Position numbers and translations under genes: made by a program | Notes under the pieces: generated by a model | Seen by the model: only the letters and a program-made list of their open reading frames with translations | Databases searched by the model: none | What the model was told of the DNA's origin: nothing | In this document: in pieces, positions 55,677 through 64,000 of the stretch | How the letters are laid out: each line of letters opens with the position of its first letter | How positions within the stretch are numbered: the stretch's first letter is position 1 | Source of the DNA: Sphingobacteriaceae bacterium DW12 | GTDB taxonomy: Bacteria > Bacteroidota > Bacteroidia > Sphingobacteriales > Sphingobacteriaceae | Reading direction: 5' to 3' | Assembly: GCA_000783305.1 (NCBI GenBank) | Contig: JROE01000002.1 | Coordinates: 496,001 to 560,000, forward strand | DNA length: 64,000 bases

Positions 55677-56297
55677 TTAGTGCCCATGGGAATGCCCCAT
55701 ATCAGCAGGATTGATCATAATATGTGCTTTATAACTTCCCTCGTCCATCAGCCAAGGCATCCCCGGCACAGTGGGTTTACTAGCCATTCCCAAATCAGCA
55801 GCTTTGGCAAAAGGTACATACAAGACATAGCGACGTTTAGCATCGGCCATCTCGCCCGTTTCCTGATTGAGCTTTTCCAAAGATCCCCAGTACCCGTATA
55901 ACATCGTTGGGTTCTGAGGAATATTTAATTTACCTGCTTTAAATTCTTCTTCACGTATAGCATCTCTTTCTCTACGCTTACCTTGTGCAATAAGCTCTCT
56001 GCCTCTAGCCATAAAGGGTTCTAAGCTTTTTGGATATGCATAAGCGTATAATAAAGGAAGTTTATAATCTGGAGCCAAACAGATATAATCATTTGTTCCC
56101 TCTCTCAAAATGATAAATTTGCCTTCGCTATCATAACCATATACTTTAGCACCTTCCCTAAATTCTGTAGGAGCGGCCTGCATGGCGATTTTGATTTGAA
56201 TGTCTGCTGGCAATACTTCTCTTTTAGCTTTTTGCTGGGCTATTACTTGACTGGCGGCACTAGTAACCAATAATAACAAGATGATGAGTTTCTTCAT
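55677..56297 (-). CDS. Secreted protein of unknown function, His-rich C-terminus
   Basis: A 206-residue protein with a signal peptide (SQVIAQ). I do not recognise a family. It has mixed alpha/beta segments such as FREGAKVYGYDSEGKFIILREGTNDYICLAPDYK, and it ends MINPADMGHSHGH, a short histidine tail that could bind a metal. The gene converges on the C25 gene with 65 bp between stops. Its promoter box TATCTTTG (56332-56339) is overlapped on the downstream side by TATAGA-n5-TCTAAA, a near copy of the core of the TonB operator, so the two units may share a repressor. Confidence 0.8.
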   Translation of the reverse strand: MKKLIILLLLVTSAASQVIAQQKAKREVLPADIQIKIAMQAAPTEFREGAKVYGYDSEGKFIILREGTNDYICLAPDYKLPLLYAYAYPKSLEPFMARGRELIAQGKRRERDAIREEEFKAGKLNIPQNPTMLYGYWGSLEKLNQETGEMADAKRRYVLYVPFAKAADLGMASKPTVPGMPWLMDEGSYKAHIMINPADMGHSHGH

Positions 56298-56314
56298 TTT
56301 AATTGTGAAATTTA

Positions 56315-56331
56315 TATAGATTCGTTCTAAA
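56315..56331. promoter_or_regulatory. Operator-like half-palindrome TATAGA-n5-TCTAAA, related to the TonB operator core
   Basis: Eleven of twelve arm bases match TTTAGA-n5-TCTAAA at 47685-47701, with the same 5-bp spacer. It lies between the -7 box and the start codon of the 206-residue protein gene. Confidence 0.5.
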
Positions 56332-56339
56332 CAAAGATA
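56332..56339 (-). promoter_or_regulatory. -7 promoter box (TATCTTTG) of the 206-residue secreted protein gene
   Basis: Exact TAnnTTTG match on the minus strand, 34 bp before the ATG at 56297. Confidence 0.55.
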
Positions 56340-56533
56340 GTGTTTTTAGGTTTAAACCTCAGCATAATCCATCCTATATTTACACCCCTATACATGATAT
56401 GATTTTATTCTGGCAACGTATATGGGTCCATTTGGGTGGGTGTTGTACCATCAAAAATATTACATTGCAAATACGCTCGCTCCGTCTATAATTTTCGATA
56501 TTTTAGCAACCCCATTTAATCATTAACACTAGC

Positions 56534-59017
56534 ATGCAAAAAATATTACTTTTACTAACAATTGGTCTATTTACCCAAGTCTTTGCACAAGAAAAAAAAC
56601 AAGAGGTAAAGGCGAATTATCAACTGGCATCCAAATTCTCGCCAAAGAAATTACAGAATATGATTTTTTCTACTTCGGTCGTCCCGAATTGGATTAACTA
56701 CTCTGAAAGATTCTGGTATGAATACAGCACCTCATCTGGAAAAAAATGGTACTTGGTCAATCCGCAAACCAAGAGCAAGCAATTGCTCTTTGAAAATGCA
56801 GATATGGCATCTCAAATTACAAAGATTGTCAAAAATCCTTTTGATGCGGAGCATTTAGAAATTGTTGGGCTCAAGTTTACAGACGACGAAAAACGCATAC
56901 GCTTTGAGGTCAATAGTACACGTGATACCCTAAAAAGTAAAGCGGAGATCAAGAAACTCAAAAATAAAACAGATACGATCAAGAAAAAGGTATTTTATTT
57001 AGAGTATGATCTTGCATCCAAAAAATTACTGGAGATTCCAGATAGTTTGAAAGAAAAACCAAAACCCTCATGGGCATCATTTTCCCCTGACACCAGCCGT
57101 ATCTTCTTCGCTAAGAACTATAACTTGTATTGGATGGACAAAGCCAATTACGAGAAAGCTGTTAAAGATGACAAGGACAGTACGATAGTGGAACATCAAG
57201 TCACGAAAGACGGTGTACAATATTATGCTTGGGGAGGAGACGAATACAGCACCACGACAGGAGATCAAAAAGAAGAAAAGGAAAATGAGAAACGAAAATC
57301 AGTCTGGATAAGTTGGTCCCCAAATGGGACACATTTTGCGATGACCCGAAAAGATAATAGGCATTTAAATCCGCTCTGGGTAATCAACAACGTAGCGGAT
57401 AAAAGACCTACTTTGGAAACCTACAAATACCTCATGCCAGGCGAAACTGATTCAACAGAAGCTGAGCTATATATCTTCAATGCTCAAGCACTTACAGCTA
57501 AGCGTATAGACATCGCGGCCTTCAAAAATCAAACGATAGGTGTATACACCAAAAGTAGAGATAAAGCCAGCTACATGGGCAAACATTATATCAACTATTG
57601 GTTGGGTGACAACAATACATTCTATTTGACTCGTTCCAGCAGAGATTTAAAACGTATTGATATTGTTAGCATCGATATCACTGGTCAAGTACGGACACTT
57701 CTAGAAGAACGTTCAAACGTATATCAGGATATCAAAAAACCCTATTTTGTAAAAAACGGCAGTCAATTTATTCATTGGTCGCAACGAGATGGATGGGGAC
57801 ATTTTTATCTTTACAACAAGGATGGCAGCTTAGTTCGTCAACTGACCAAAGGCGAATTCAACTGCGAGGATATCACAGGATATGATGCACAGAGTGGTCA
57901 ATTTACCTTCACGGCCAACGGCAGAGAGAAAGCAGAAGATCCTTACTATCTTCACCACTACTCCATGTCCATCAATGGTGGTGAGCCAAATTTGCTAAAT
58001 AAAGGAAACTATGACCACCAAGTGGAGACAAGTGAAAATGGCAAATACTTTGTTAATAATTCCTCTCGTGTAAATACGACCCCTACCTCCGATCTTTACA
58101 ATGCGAGTGGACATTTGATCATGAAATTGGAAACAGCTGATTTAAGTCAATTGATGGCGGCAGGATACAAGTTTCCAGAACCGTTTTCGGTAAAAGCGGG
58201 TGATGGTATCACCGATTTATATGGTGTGATGTATAAGCCTTTTGATTTTGATTCTACACGTACCTACCCCATCATCGAGTATGTGTATCCTGGCCCTCAA
58301 ACGGAGGCCGTCAATAAAGCATTTGGAAGAAGTATGGACCGTATAGATCGTCTCGCTCAAATGGGATTTATCGTCATCACGGTCGGAAACAGAGGGGGAC
58401 ATCCGGCACGGTCCAAATGGTACCACACATATGGATACGGCAATCTTAGAGACTATGGTCTAGAGGATAAAAAGGTCACGGCCGAACAATTGGCCTCCAA
58501 ATATGCATTCATAGATATCAATCGAGTGGGGATAACCGGTCACTCCGGGGGTGGATTCATGTCTACCGCAGCGCTATTGGTATACCCCGATTTCTTTAAA
58601 GTGGCGGTGTCTGGTGCGGGCAACCATGAAAACAACATCTACAACCGCTGGTGGAGCGAACGCCATCATGGGATTCAAGAAAAGATAAGTAGCAAGGGAG
58701 ACACTACATTTGCCTATCAAATAGAAAAGAATACTGAATTGGCTAAAAACCTAAAAGGAAAATTGCTGATTGCTACTGGCGACGTCGACAACAACGTGCA
58801 TCCAGCCAATTCTATACGAATGGTAGAAGCACTAATCAAGGCTAACAAGCGTTTTGATTTTTTACTCCTTCCAGGACAACGCCATGCGTTTGGAAATATG
58901 ACAGAATATTTTTTCTGGAAAATGGCGGATTATTTTGCAGAAAACCTATTACATGATTCGAAAACAAATGACGTGGATCTCCTCGAAATACAACGGGAAA
59001 TTCCACTTAAGCGCTAA
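56534..59017 (+). CDS. Secreted S9 family peptidase, dipeptidyl-peptidase IV type
   Basis: An 827-residue protein with a signal peptide (FTQVFAQ). Residues about 60-560 are the DPP-IV beta-propeller and the rest the alpha/beta hydrolase. The triad is S671 in GHSGGGFM, D752 in GDVDNNVHP and H784 in PGQRHAFG. It removes N-terminal dipeptides, usually X-Pro, from peptides in the periplasm. Being next to the gingipain-like operon it could act on peptides released by it, though it has its own promoter and terminator. Confidence 0.94.
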   Translation: MQKILLLLTIGLFTQVFAQEKKQEVKANYQLASKFSPKKLQNMIFSTSVVPNWINYSERFWYEYSTSSGKKWYLVNPQTKSKQLLFENADMASQITKIVKNPFDAEHLEIVGLKFTDDEKRIRFEVNSTRDTLKSKAEIKKLKNKTDTIKKKVFYLEYDLASKKLLEIPDSLKEKPKPSWASFSPDTSRIFFAKNYNLYWMDKANYEKAVKDDKDSTIVEHQVTKDGVQYYAWGGDEYSTTTGDQKEEKENEKRKSVWISWSPNGTHFAMTRKDNRHLNPLWVINNVADKRPTLETYKYLMPGETDSTEAELYIFNAQALTAKRIDIAAFKNQTIGVYTKSRDKASYMGKHYINYWLGDNNTFYLTRSSRDLKRIDIVSIDITGQVRTLLEERSNVYQDIKKPYFVKNGSQFIHWSQRDGWGHFYLYNKDGSLVRQLTKGEFNCEDITGYDAQSGQFTFTANGREKAEDPYYLHHYSMSINGGEPNLLNKGNYDHQVETSENGKYFVNNSSRVNTTPTSDLYNASGHLIMKLETADLSQLMAAGYKFPEPFSVKAGDGITDLYGVMYKPFDFDSTRTYPIIEYVYPGPQTEAVNKAFGRSMDRIDRLAQMGFIVITVGNRGGHPARSKWYHTYGYGNLRDYGLEDKKVTAEQLASKYAFIDINRVGITGHSGGGFMSTAALLVYPDFFKVAVSGAGNHENNIYNRWWSERHHGIQEKISSKGDTTFAYQIEKNTELAKNLKGKLLIATGDVDNNVHPANSIRMVEALIKANKRFDFLLLPGQRHAFGNMTEYFFWKMADYFAENLLHDSKTNDVDLLEIQREIPLKR

Positions 59018-59040
59018 GCAAAGTTTGTGCGAACAAATCA

Positions 59041-59075
59041 AACAAGCCCATCTCTTCCTTGGAGATGGGCTTGTT
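59041..59075. terminator. Bidirectional terminator between DPP-IV and thioredoxin-like genes
   Basis: Perfect 14-bp arms AACAAGCCCATCTC (59041-59054) and GAGATGGGCTTGTT (59062-59075) with a 7-nt loop, 12-24 bp from the stops of both convergent genes. Confidence 0.9.
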
Positions 59076-59086
59076 ACATACAGGTG

Positions 59087-59581
59087 TTACAACCACGAGT
59101 TGAACAAATCAAGTACCTTTTTCTCGTCATAGCCTTTTCCAGATTCAAGGCTGCCGCTGTCATGCACTGAAATAACCTTGCCTTTGTTATCCAATGCAAT
59201 AAAAAAAGGATAGCCTAGTTTTCCGCCCTCAGGAGCAAATTTATGGAAAACCTCTTCATTCTTATTTTCCTTGGAATAATTCAGGTGGTAATACAAAAAA
59301 TTGTCATCAAGTAGCTTCTTGACTGCAGCGGTGTTTTGGATATAGTGGTTAAACCGCAAACACCAAATACACCAATTGCCTCCAGCCTGGATGATAAGCT
59401 TTTTATTCTCCTTTTGGGCTTTCAACAATAGACTGTCTATATCCTGCTGTGCATTTGCCTCTGGACTGTACGGTTGCTCAAACGTTTCCTTTTCTAAACC
59501 TTGTTTTTCCTGTGCCCAAAGCATAACACTTGGCAAGAATAATCCCCATAAAAGTAGTCCTGTTTTTATCGTTTTGGTCAT
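59087..59581 (-). CDS. Secreted thioredoxin-like protein (Thioredoxin_7 / DUF255 type)
   Basis: A 164-residue exported protein with signal peptide TKTIKTGLLLWGLFLPSVMLWAQ and the active site WCIWCLRF (CxxC). LIIQAGGNWCIWC and GYPFFIALDNKGKV are the usual thioredoxin strands. The ATG at 59608 would lengthen it by nine residues; I chose 59581 because AGGAG precedes it by 4 nt. It likely reduces or isomerises disulfides in the periplasm. Single gene. Confidence 0.86.
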   Translation of the reverse strand: MTKTIKTGLLLWGLFLPSVMLWAQEKQGLEKETFEQPYSPEANAQQDIDSLLLKAQKENKKLIIQAGGNWCIWCLRFNHYIQNTAAVKKLLDDNFLYYHLNYSKENKNEEVFHKFAPEGGKLGYPFFIALDNKGKVISVHDSGSLESGKGYDEKKVLDLFNSWL

Positions 59582-59871
59582 CATACTCCTTTTCAAAAAT
59601 CTAAACATCCAAATTTATCAATTTCGTCCAACAATTCTTGATTTTGGACGTCACTTTAACAACAGGATGACACATACTGTTTAAATGATTAAAATAGACA
59701 GCATTATCTTAAATAATCCAATATAGGTAGCGCGCGTGCTATGTGACAGTTTCAAAACAAAAACACATTAATTAGACGAAGTGTAAATTAACGTTAAATT
59801 AACAGCAACATTTGCATTACATATATCGCTAGCTGATATTTAGTTGTACTTTAGAGCGATCATTTATATCC

Positions 59872-62562
59872 ATGAAAAGTTTTTTTGTCGTCATACTACT
59901 ACTACTATCAAACTATGCTTACAGCCAAGTCGCTGTGAGTGGAAAGGTCCTAGACAAAGGCGAGACCAAACCGTTGCTAAATGCTTCGGTAGTCCTGCTT
60001 CACATGCCGGACTCCATTTTAAAATCCTATGGTCGAACAGATGAAAACGGCCAGTTTAAACTGGAAAAAGTGGATGCTGGACAATACATGGTATTGGTGA
60101 CCTACCCCAAATTTGAGCTCTATTCACAAAAAATAGAAGTGACCGAAAGCCCTCTTAAATTGGCGGATATCAACATCAATTCACAAGCTAATTTACTTGA
60201 AGAAGTGGTTATTACACAGAAGCTTCCTATTCGAATTAAAGGGGACACGATTGAATACAATGCCGCTAGCTTTGAAACTGAAAAAAATGCCAAACTTGAG
60301 GATCTGCTGAGAAGACTACCAGGCCTAAGTGTTTCGGCAGATGGTGCAATAACTGCGCACGGCAAAAGCGTTTCAAAAGTCTTGATTGAAGGTGAAGAAT
60401 TCTTTGGTTACGACCCCAAGATAGCCATTCGAAATGTGCGGGCCGACGCGGTAGACAAAGTCCAAGTATATGACCGCAAATCTGAGGAAGCCGAATTGAC
60501 AGGTATAGATGATGGTGTCCGCATCAAAACTGTCAATGTAGTCTTGAAGGAAGAGGCACGCAAAGGTGTTTTCGGAAATGCACGGGCGAGTATAGGTACG
60601 CGTCAGCTTTTCGATGCCGGAATATTTGCTGCTAAATTCAATAAAAGTGAACGTTTGGGCGTAACGGCTAATTGGAACAACATGGGCACTGGTGGTGGTA
60701 ACCACATCCGAATGAATAACCAAATAAATGGAAATCCAGAATACAAAAGCATTGGTGCCAATTATGAAAACAACTTATTCAAAAGCAAGCTGAGGATCAA
60801 TTCGAACTACAACTTGAATAACAATAGCAACGCCAATGAATCCGAGAGCTATAGCACAAGGATCCTTCCTCCAAAGAAGGATGAATCGTCTGAAATCACA
60901 CAAGAGACAGAACGCTCCTCTCAAAATACTTCGGATAATACAAATCACTCGTTTCGCTCGGAATTTAGATACAAAGTGGACTCTATCCAAAACCTGACCC
61001 TACAATTAAATGCAGGCAAATCATCAGGACATAATTCCAGCAGCTCGCAGAGTTCAACTTTTCAAAATTCGGCGGTGATCAATGATTTTGAAGAAAAGAC
61101 AAGTTCCTCATCGGACAACCAGAATATGGATGCACGTATCGATTATAGAAGAAGGTTGAACAGTAAAGGACGGAGCCTCAATATACAGTTCAACAATCAA
61201 TTTGGCAATCGAGAATCCATGTCTCAGGTTAACTCCACAACCAATACTTATACTGTGGAGAATGGAAAAACCACAAAAGAAATCGACCAGCAAAGGCAAA
61301 ACGAAAACAATGACAATCGATTTGGAGGACAGATTAACCTCAGCGATCGCTTCTTCGAGAAGATAAATGTAACGATTGGCTACAATTTTAACAACAGCAG
61401 TAGTAAAGATCTGGTAAATGCTTACAACCTTTCTGCGACGGACGATTTTTCAGTATTGGATACGCTATACTCAAAAAATGAAAGGAACTCTACGACGAAT
61501 CATGGAGCAAACGTAAGCCTAGGCTTTTGGAGCGAAAAATTTAACATCAATGTGTCTACTCGAGTTACGAATAGTGAGCAACGTATTCAGGATTCCTATC
61601 GAGATATTGATTTAAATAGAAATTTTTGGAACAACAACACGAATATGAATGTGAACTACAAGTTGTCCAATAGCAGAAACATATCTGCAAATTATCAGAA
61701 CAGCTCTACTATACCAAGCATTGGACAATTACAGCCCTACCAACCTGCTACCAACCCGCTGTTCCAACAAGAGGGAAATCCAAACTTAAAAAGGGCAAGC
61801 AATAACAATATGAATATCAACTACAACTCCTTCTCGCTGTTGAAAGCAACTGCTATCAACGCGAATATGAGTGTAGGAATGACCAGCAATCCCATCGTTA
61901 ACAAAAGTGTGATTGACAGTGTGGGAAAAACAACTTCCACCTTTGTCAATATCGATGACAAGACAAACCTCAATCTGCAAGGTTATGCCTCGATTACCCG
62001 TCCATTGTTCAATAATGTCGTCCAATTTGGTCCTTATCTCAACTTAGGATACAACAACAGCTATAATTACTTAAACGGCGAATTCAACGAATCCAAGAGC
62101 TTCAATGGATTTGCTGGAATCAACGCTAATAAACAGACATCTACTATAGTGGACTTCAACTTTTCGGCTGGTATGGGATTTCGTGACGAGCGGACTTTAC
62201 TAAATCAAAAACTGAACAGTACCAGTATCAACTTCAACGCCAATACAGACCTCAAATATTATTTACCCTATAAAATAGCACTCTCTCAAGTTGTCAATTA
62301 CTCGTACACGGGTAAAACCAAGCTGTATTCTAAAGCAATACAACAATTTTACATGAATCTTGAAGTATCAAAAAAATTATTGAAAAGTGAGAGCCTATTG
62401 CTAAGTGTAAAAGCATTTGATATCTTCAAAACCTTTAATAACACCAATCGATCATTTGGGGATTCGAATTTTTCAGAAAGTAGGAATCAGGTACTCACCC
62501 AATATTTAATGGTCGGCTTAAATTGGGATTTTAATAAAAACTTAGGAAAGAAAAATGATTAG
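59872..62562 (+). CDS. Outer-membrane beta-barrel protein, TonB-receptor-related, with carboxypeptidase-like N-terminus
   Basis: An 896-residue protein with signal peptide (LLLSNYAYSQ), carboxypeptidase-like domain (VAVSGKVLDKGETKPLLNASVVLL ... GQYMVLVTYPKFE), plug-like segment (LLRRLPGLSVSADGAITAHGKSVSKVLIEGEEFFG) and an OMP_b-brl_3-type barrel rich in N and S. It lacks a TonB box I can point to. Its stop overlaps the start of the GLPGLI gene by 8 bp; the pairing is recurrent in Bacteroidota. The two likely act as one envelope unit of unknown substrate. Confidence 0.9.
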   Translation: MKSFFVVILLLLSNYAYSQVAVSGKVLDKGETKPLLNASVVLLHMPDSILKSYGRTDENGQFKLEKVDAGQYMVLVTYPKFELYSQKIEVTESPLKLADININSQANLLEEVVITQKLPIRIKGDTIEYNAASFETEKNAKLEDLLRRLPGLSVSADGAITAHGKSVSKVLIEGEEFFGYDPKIAIRNVRADAVDKVQVYDRKSEEAELTGIDDGVRIKTVNVVLKEEARKGVFGNARASIGTRQLFDAGIFAAKFNKSERLGVTANWNNMGTGGGNHIRMNNQINGNPEYKSIGANYENNLFKSKLRINSNYNLNNNSNANESESYSTRILPPKKDESSEITQETERSSQNTSDNTNHSFRSEFRYKVDSIQNLTLQLNAGKSSGHNSSSSQSSTFQNSAVINDFEEKTSSSSDNQNMDARIDYRRRLNSKGRSLNIQFNNQFGNRESMSQVNSTTNTYTVENGKTTKEIDQQRQNENNDNRFGGQINLSDRFFEKINVTIGYNFNNSSSKDLVNAYNLSATDDFSVLDTLYSKNERNSTTNHGANVSLGFWSEKFNINVSTRVTNSEQRIQDSYRDIDLNRNFWNNNTNMNVNYKLSNSRNISANYQNSSTIPSIGQLQPYQPATNPLFQQEGNPNLKRASNNNMNINYNSFSLLKATAINANMSVGMTSNPIVNKSVIDSVGKTTSTFVNIDDKTNLNLQGYASITRPLFNNVVQFGPYLNLGYNNSYNYLNGEFNESKSFNGFAGINANKQTSTIVDFNFSAGMGFRDERTLLNQKLNSTSINFNANTDLKYYLPYKIALSQVVNYSYTGKTKLYSKAIQQFYMNLEVSKKLLKSESLLLSVKAFDIFKTFNNTNRSFGDSNFSESRNQVLTQYLMVGLNWDFNKNLGKKND

Positions 62563-63418
62563 GATACTCATCATACTTAGCGCGGTATTACTGCAAATAG
62601 AGGCTGTCGTAGCGCAGCACGCCTACTTCCCTACCCAAGGTACCATCTACTTTGAAAAAGTCACCTACACCAAGGCCCGAATGAAAGAGATGATGAACAA
62701 GATGGGCAATCAAAAAGGTGGAGGAATGCGATACGACATGTCGGGCCATATGTCGGAGATGCCAGAAAGCGTAACCACAAATTTTGTGATGCAATTCGAC
62801 CAACAGCAGACACTCATGCTTTCGGAGGAAGCCAGTGGTACTGGTTCTACCCAAATGAGAGGTAGAGGTCAAGGAGGAAGAGGAGGAGGTCGAAGTGGAA
62901 ATATGCAGATGGCCGCTCCAATAGTATCCAGAGGTGGCAGAGGTGCCGGACAAAAGACGTTTTATCAAAATTTAAAATCAAAAGAAACATCCATCCAAGT
63001 AGAATTGGATGAAAAATATATTTTAAAAGATAGTTTGCAACAAGTGACTTGGCGATTTACCGATGAGTACCGAAATATAGCTGGATATGATTGCAGAAGG
63101 GTAAACGGAGCAACAACAGACTCGCTATATTTAATTGCATTTTACACCGACCAGATACCTGTAGATGGAGGGCCTGTACTGACGGGCGGCCTTCCGGGGA
63201 TGATTTTGGGACTGGTCATTCCCGAAATGCATATCAATTATTGGGCAACCAAAGTAGACTTTACGAATACGCCGATTACAACTAGTTGGAAAGATAAGAA
63301 GGCTAAGGAAATCACGATGACCAATTTTTTCGATTTACTTTCGAAAAGTGTATTCTCAAGGGGAAGGGCGAATAGCCAACAGAGTCGTCGCTCGATTATG
63401 GAAAACCTGATATACTAA
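62555..63418 (+). CDS. GLPGLI family protein
   Basis: A 287-residue secreted protein (signal peptide ending AVVAQ) with the family hallmark at GLPGMILGLVIPE (second half). Residues 100-130 are an inserted Gly/Arg-rich tract (RGRGQGGRGGGRSG), unusual for the family and possibly a flexible linker. It is translationally coupled to the barrel gene. The family's function is unknown; co-occurrence suggests the periplasmic partner of the barrel. Confidence 0.92.
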   Translation: MIRILIILSAVLLQIEAVVAQHAYFPTQGTIYFEKVTYTKARMKEMMNKMGNQKGGGMRYDMSGHMSEMPESVTTNFVMQFDQQQTLMLSEEASGTGSTQMRGRGQGGRGGGRSGNMQMAAPIVSRGGRGAGQKTFYQNLKSKETSIQVELDEKYILKDSLQQVTWRFTDEYRNIAGYDCRRVNGATTDSLYLIAFYTDQIPVDGGPVLTGGLPGMILGLVIPEMHINYWATKVDFTNTPITTSWKDKKAKEITMTNFFDLLSKSVFSRGRANSQQSRRSIMENLIY

Positions 63419-63423
63419 TTAAA

Positions 63424-63469
63424 ATTGATATTCTGACCTCAATAATGGAGTTGAGGTCAGAATATCAAT
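63424..63469. terminator. Bidirectional terminator between GLPGLI and Gfo/Idh genes
   Basis: Perfect 19-bp arms (63424-63442 and 63451-63469) around an 8-nt loop, immediately after one stop and 8 bp from the other. Confidence 0.9.
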
Positions 63470-63476
63470 GGACTAC

Positions 63477-64000
63477 CTATACAACATAATACTGCTCCCA
63501 CCCTTTGCGTGGTGGAGGTCCCATTAACATTGCATTCGCAAATTTATCATTGGTGACCTCCTTCTTGATTGGGTCAAACGCTATCTTGTTGTTCATCTTC
63601 TGCGTCATCACACCCAAACAGAACACTTGGCTTAAAGGGCCCGCTATTTCAAAAGAAGACCGTGTCTTTTCTTGGCCTTTGCAAGCTTTAAGAAAGTTTG
63701 CAAAGTGGTTGGAGGGTGAAGCTTGTACCTGTGGCAAGCGGCCCGCTATATCCTTAGCTTTTGATTCTGGAATAATCTGTAATGTACTACCGTGAGATCC
63801 CCCTTTGAATGTTAAGTCTTTCGAATAAATAATCTTTCCGGGATTCAATTTGACCGGCTGCAGGGCCCCGTTACTTGGAGGTGGAATATTAGGATCTAAT
63901 CCAGAAACACCATAACCTTCCGGAATTGGAGGTAGATTGTCCAATCCGTCATACCAGTTGATATCTATAGCAGGCATCCCCTTCCGTTTAGGAAAATGAA
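63477..64000 (-). CDS. Gfo/Idh/MocA family oxidoreductase (partial, C-terminal part)
   Basis: An open frame from the stop at 63477 to the window edge, so the true start lies beyond 64000 and the ATG at 63977 is internal. About 174 residues are visible. INWYDGLDNLPPIPEGYG, SNHFANFLKACKGQEKTRSSFEIAGPLSQVFCLGVM and the end GPPPRKGWEQYY match the C-terminal domain of secreted Bacteroidota Gfo/Idh/MocA enzymes, NAD-dependent sugar oxidoreductases. The N-terminal Rossmann fold is outside the window. Confidence 0.85.
   Translation of the reverse strand, partial: HFPKRKGMPAIDINWYDGLDNLPPIPEGYGVSGLDPNIPPPSNGALQPVKLNPGKIIYSKDLTFKGGSHGSTLQIIPESKAKDIAGRLPQVQASPSNHFANFLKACKGQEKTRSSFEIAGPLSQVFCLGVMTQKMNNKIAFDPIKKEVTNDKFANAMLMGPPPRKGWEQYYVV

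Noticed and set aside
1..64000. tRNA, rRNA, insertion sequences, prophage, integrases
   Set aside because: No transposase or integrase motif and no cloverleaf or rRNA sequence was recognised by eye; short RNA genes could still be missed.

Overview
The window looks like chromosomal DNA of a free-living or host-associated Bacteroidota, most like the Sphingobacteriaceae (Sphingobacterium/Pedobacter type). This rests on established family distribution: a SusC-like TonB receptor, DUF4876 and DUF6850 proteins, a GLPGLI protein, DUF5916, beta-propeller (Reg_prop/Y_Y_Y) sensor kinases and LytTR regulators. At least eight start-proximal boxes also match the Bacteroidota -7 element TAnnTTTG. I saw no rRNA, tRNA, transposase, integrase, phage gene or CRISPR array.

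Layout. 1-6 kb: the 5' part of a secreted DUF5916 protein and a large secreted GH2 beta-galactosidase with a discoidin-like C-terminus. 6-12 kb: an MFS exporter with a Crp-like regulator, a GNAT enzyme divergent from a MocR regulator, a glyoxalase-fold protein and a medium-chain dehydrogenase. 12.5-18.8 kb: two converging LytS/LytTR two-component pairs, one with a giant periplasmic propeller sensor. 19-24.4 kb: a phosphonate-catabolism-like locus with an XRE-cupin regulator and HEAT protein on one strand, and dehydrogenase, organophosphate-type MFS transporter, phosphonatase-like HAD enzyme and metallophosphoesterase on the other. 24.5-33 kb: an MscS channel, a GntR regulator divergent from a six-hairpin glycosidase lipoprotein, tandem AraC paralogues and a GH43-like protein. 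33.7-38.7 kb: a 20-residue-repeat secreted protein, then an OmpR/histidine kinase pair followed by a three-gene unit whose promoter carries three PhoB-like direct repeats. 39-46 kb: a flavin oxidoreductase, an AraC regulator, a repeat-rich 1-kb intergenic region and a second secreted GH2 enzyme. 46-59.6 kb: a cytosine-deaminase-like amidohydrolase, an operon of TonB receptor, DUF4876 lipoprotein, DUF6850 barrel and gingipain-like C25/HEAT protein, a small secreted protein on the opposite strand, a DPP-IV peptidase and a thioredoxin-like protein. 59.9-64 kb: an outer-membrane barrel with its GLPGLI partner and the end of a Gfo/Idh/MocA oxidoreductase.

The strongest candidate for an undescribed system is the 47.7-56.3 kb locus. 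The four-gene operon sits behind a perfect 17+17 bp palindrome placed against its -7 box. A related half-palindrome (TATAGA-n5-TCTAAA) lies at the promoter of the neighbouring 206-residue secreted protein, which suggests one repressor controls an outer-membrane uptake and protease system. Second is a promoter at 36.8-36.95 kb with three TTTTAAT-n4-TTTTAAT pairs, a likely target of the adjacent OmpR-type regulator. Third is the phosphonate-like locus, which uses an MFS carrier instead of an ABC importer and a dehydrogenase with no structural-zinc cysteines. All functions are read from sequence motifs and family knowledge; no searches were run.
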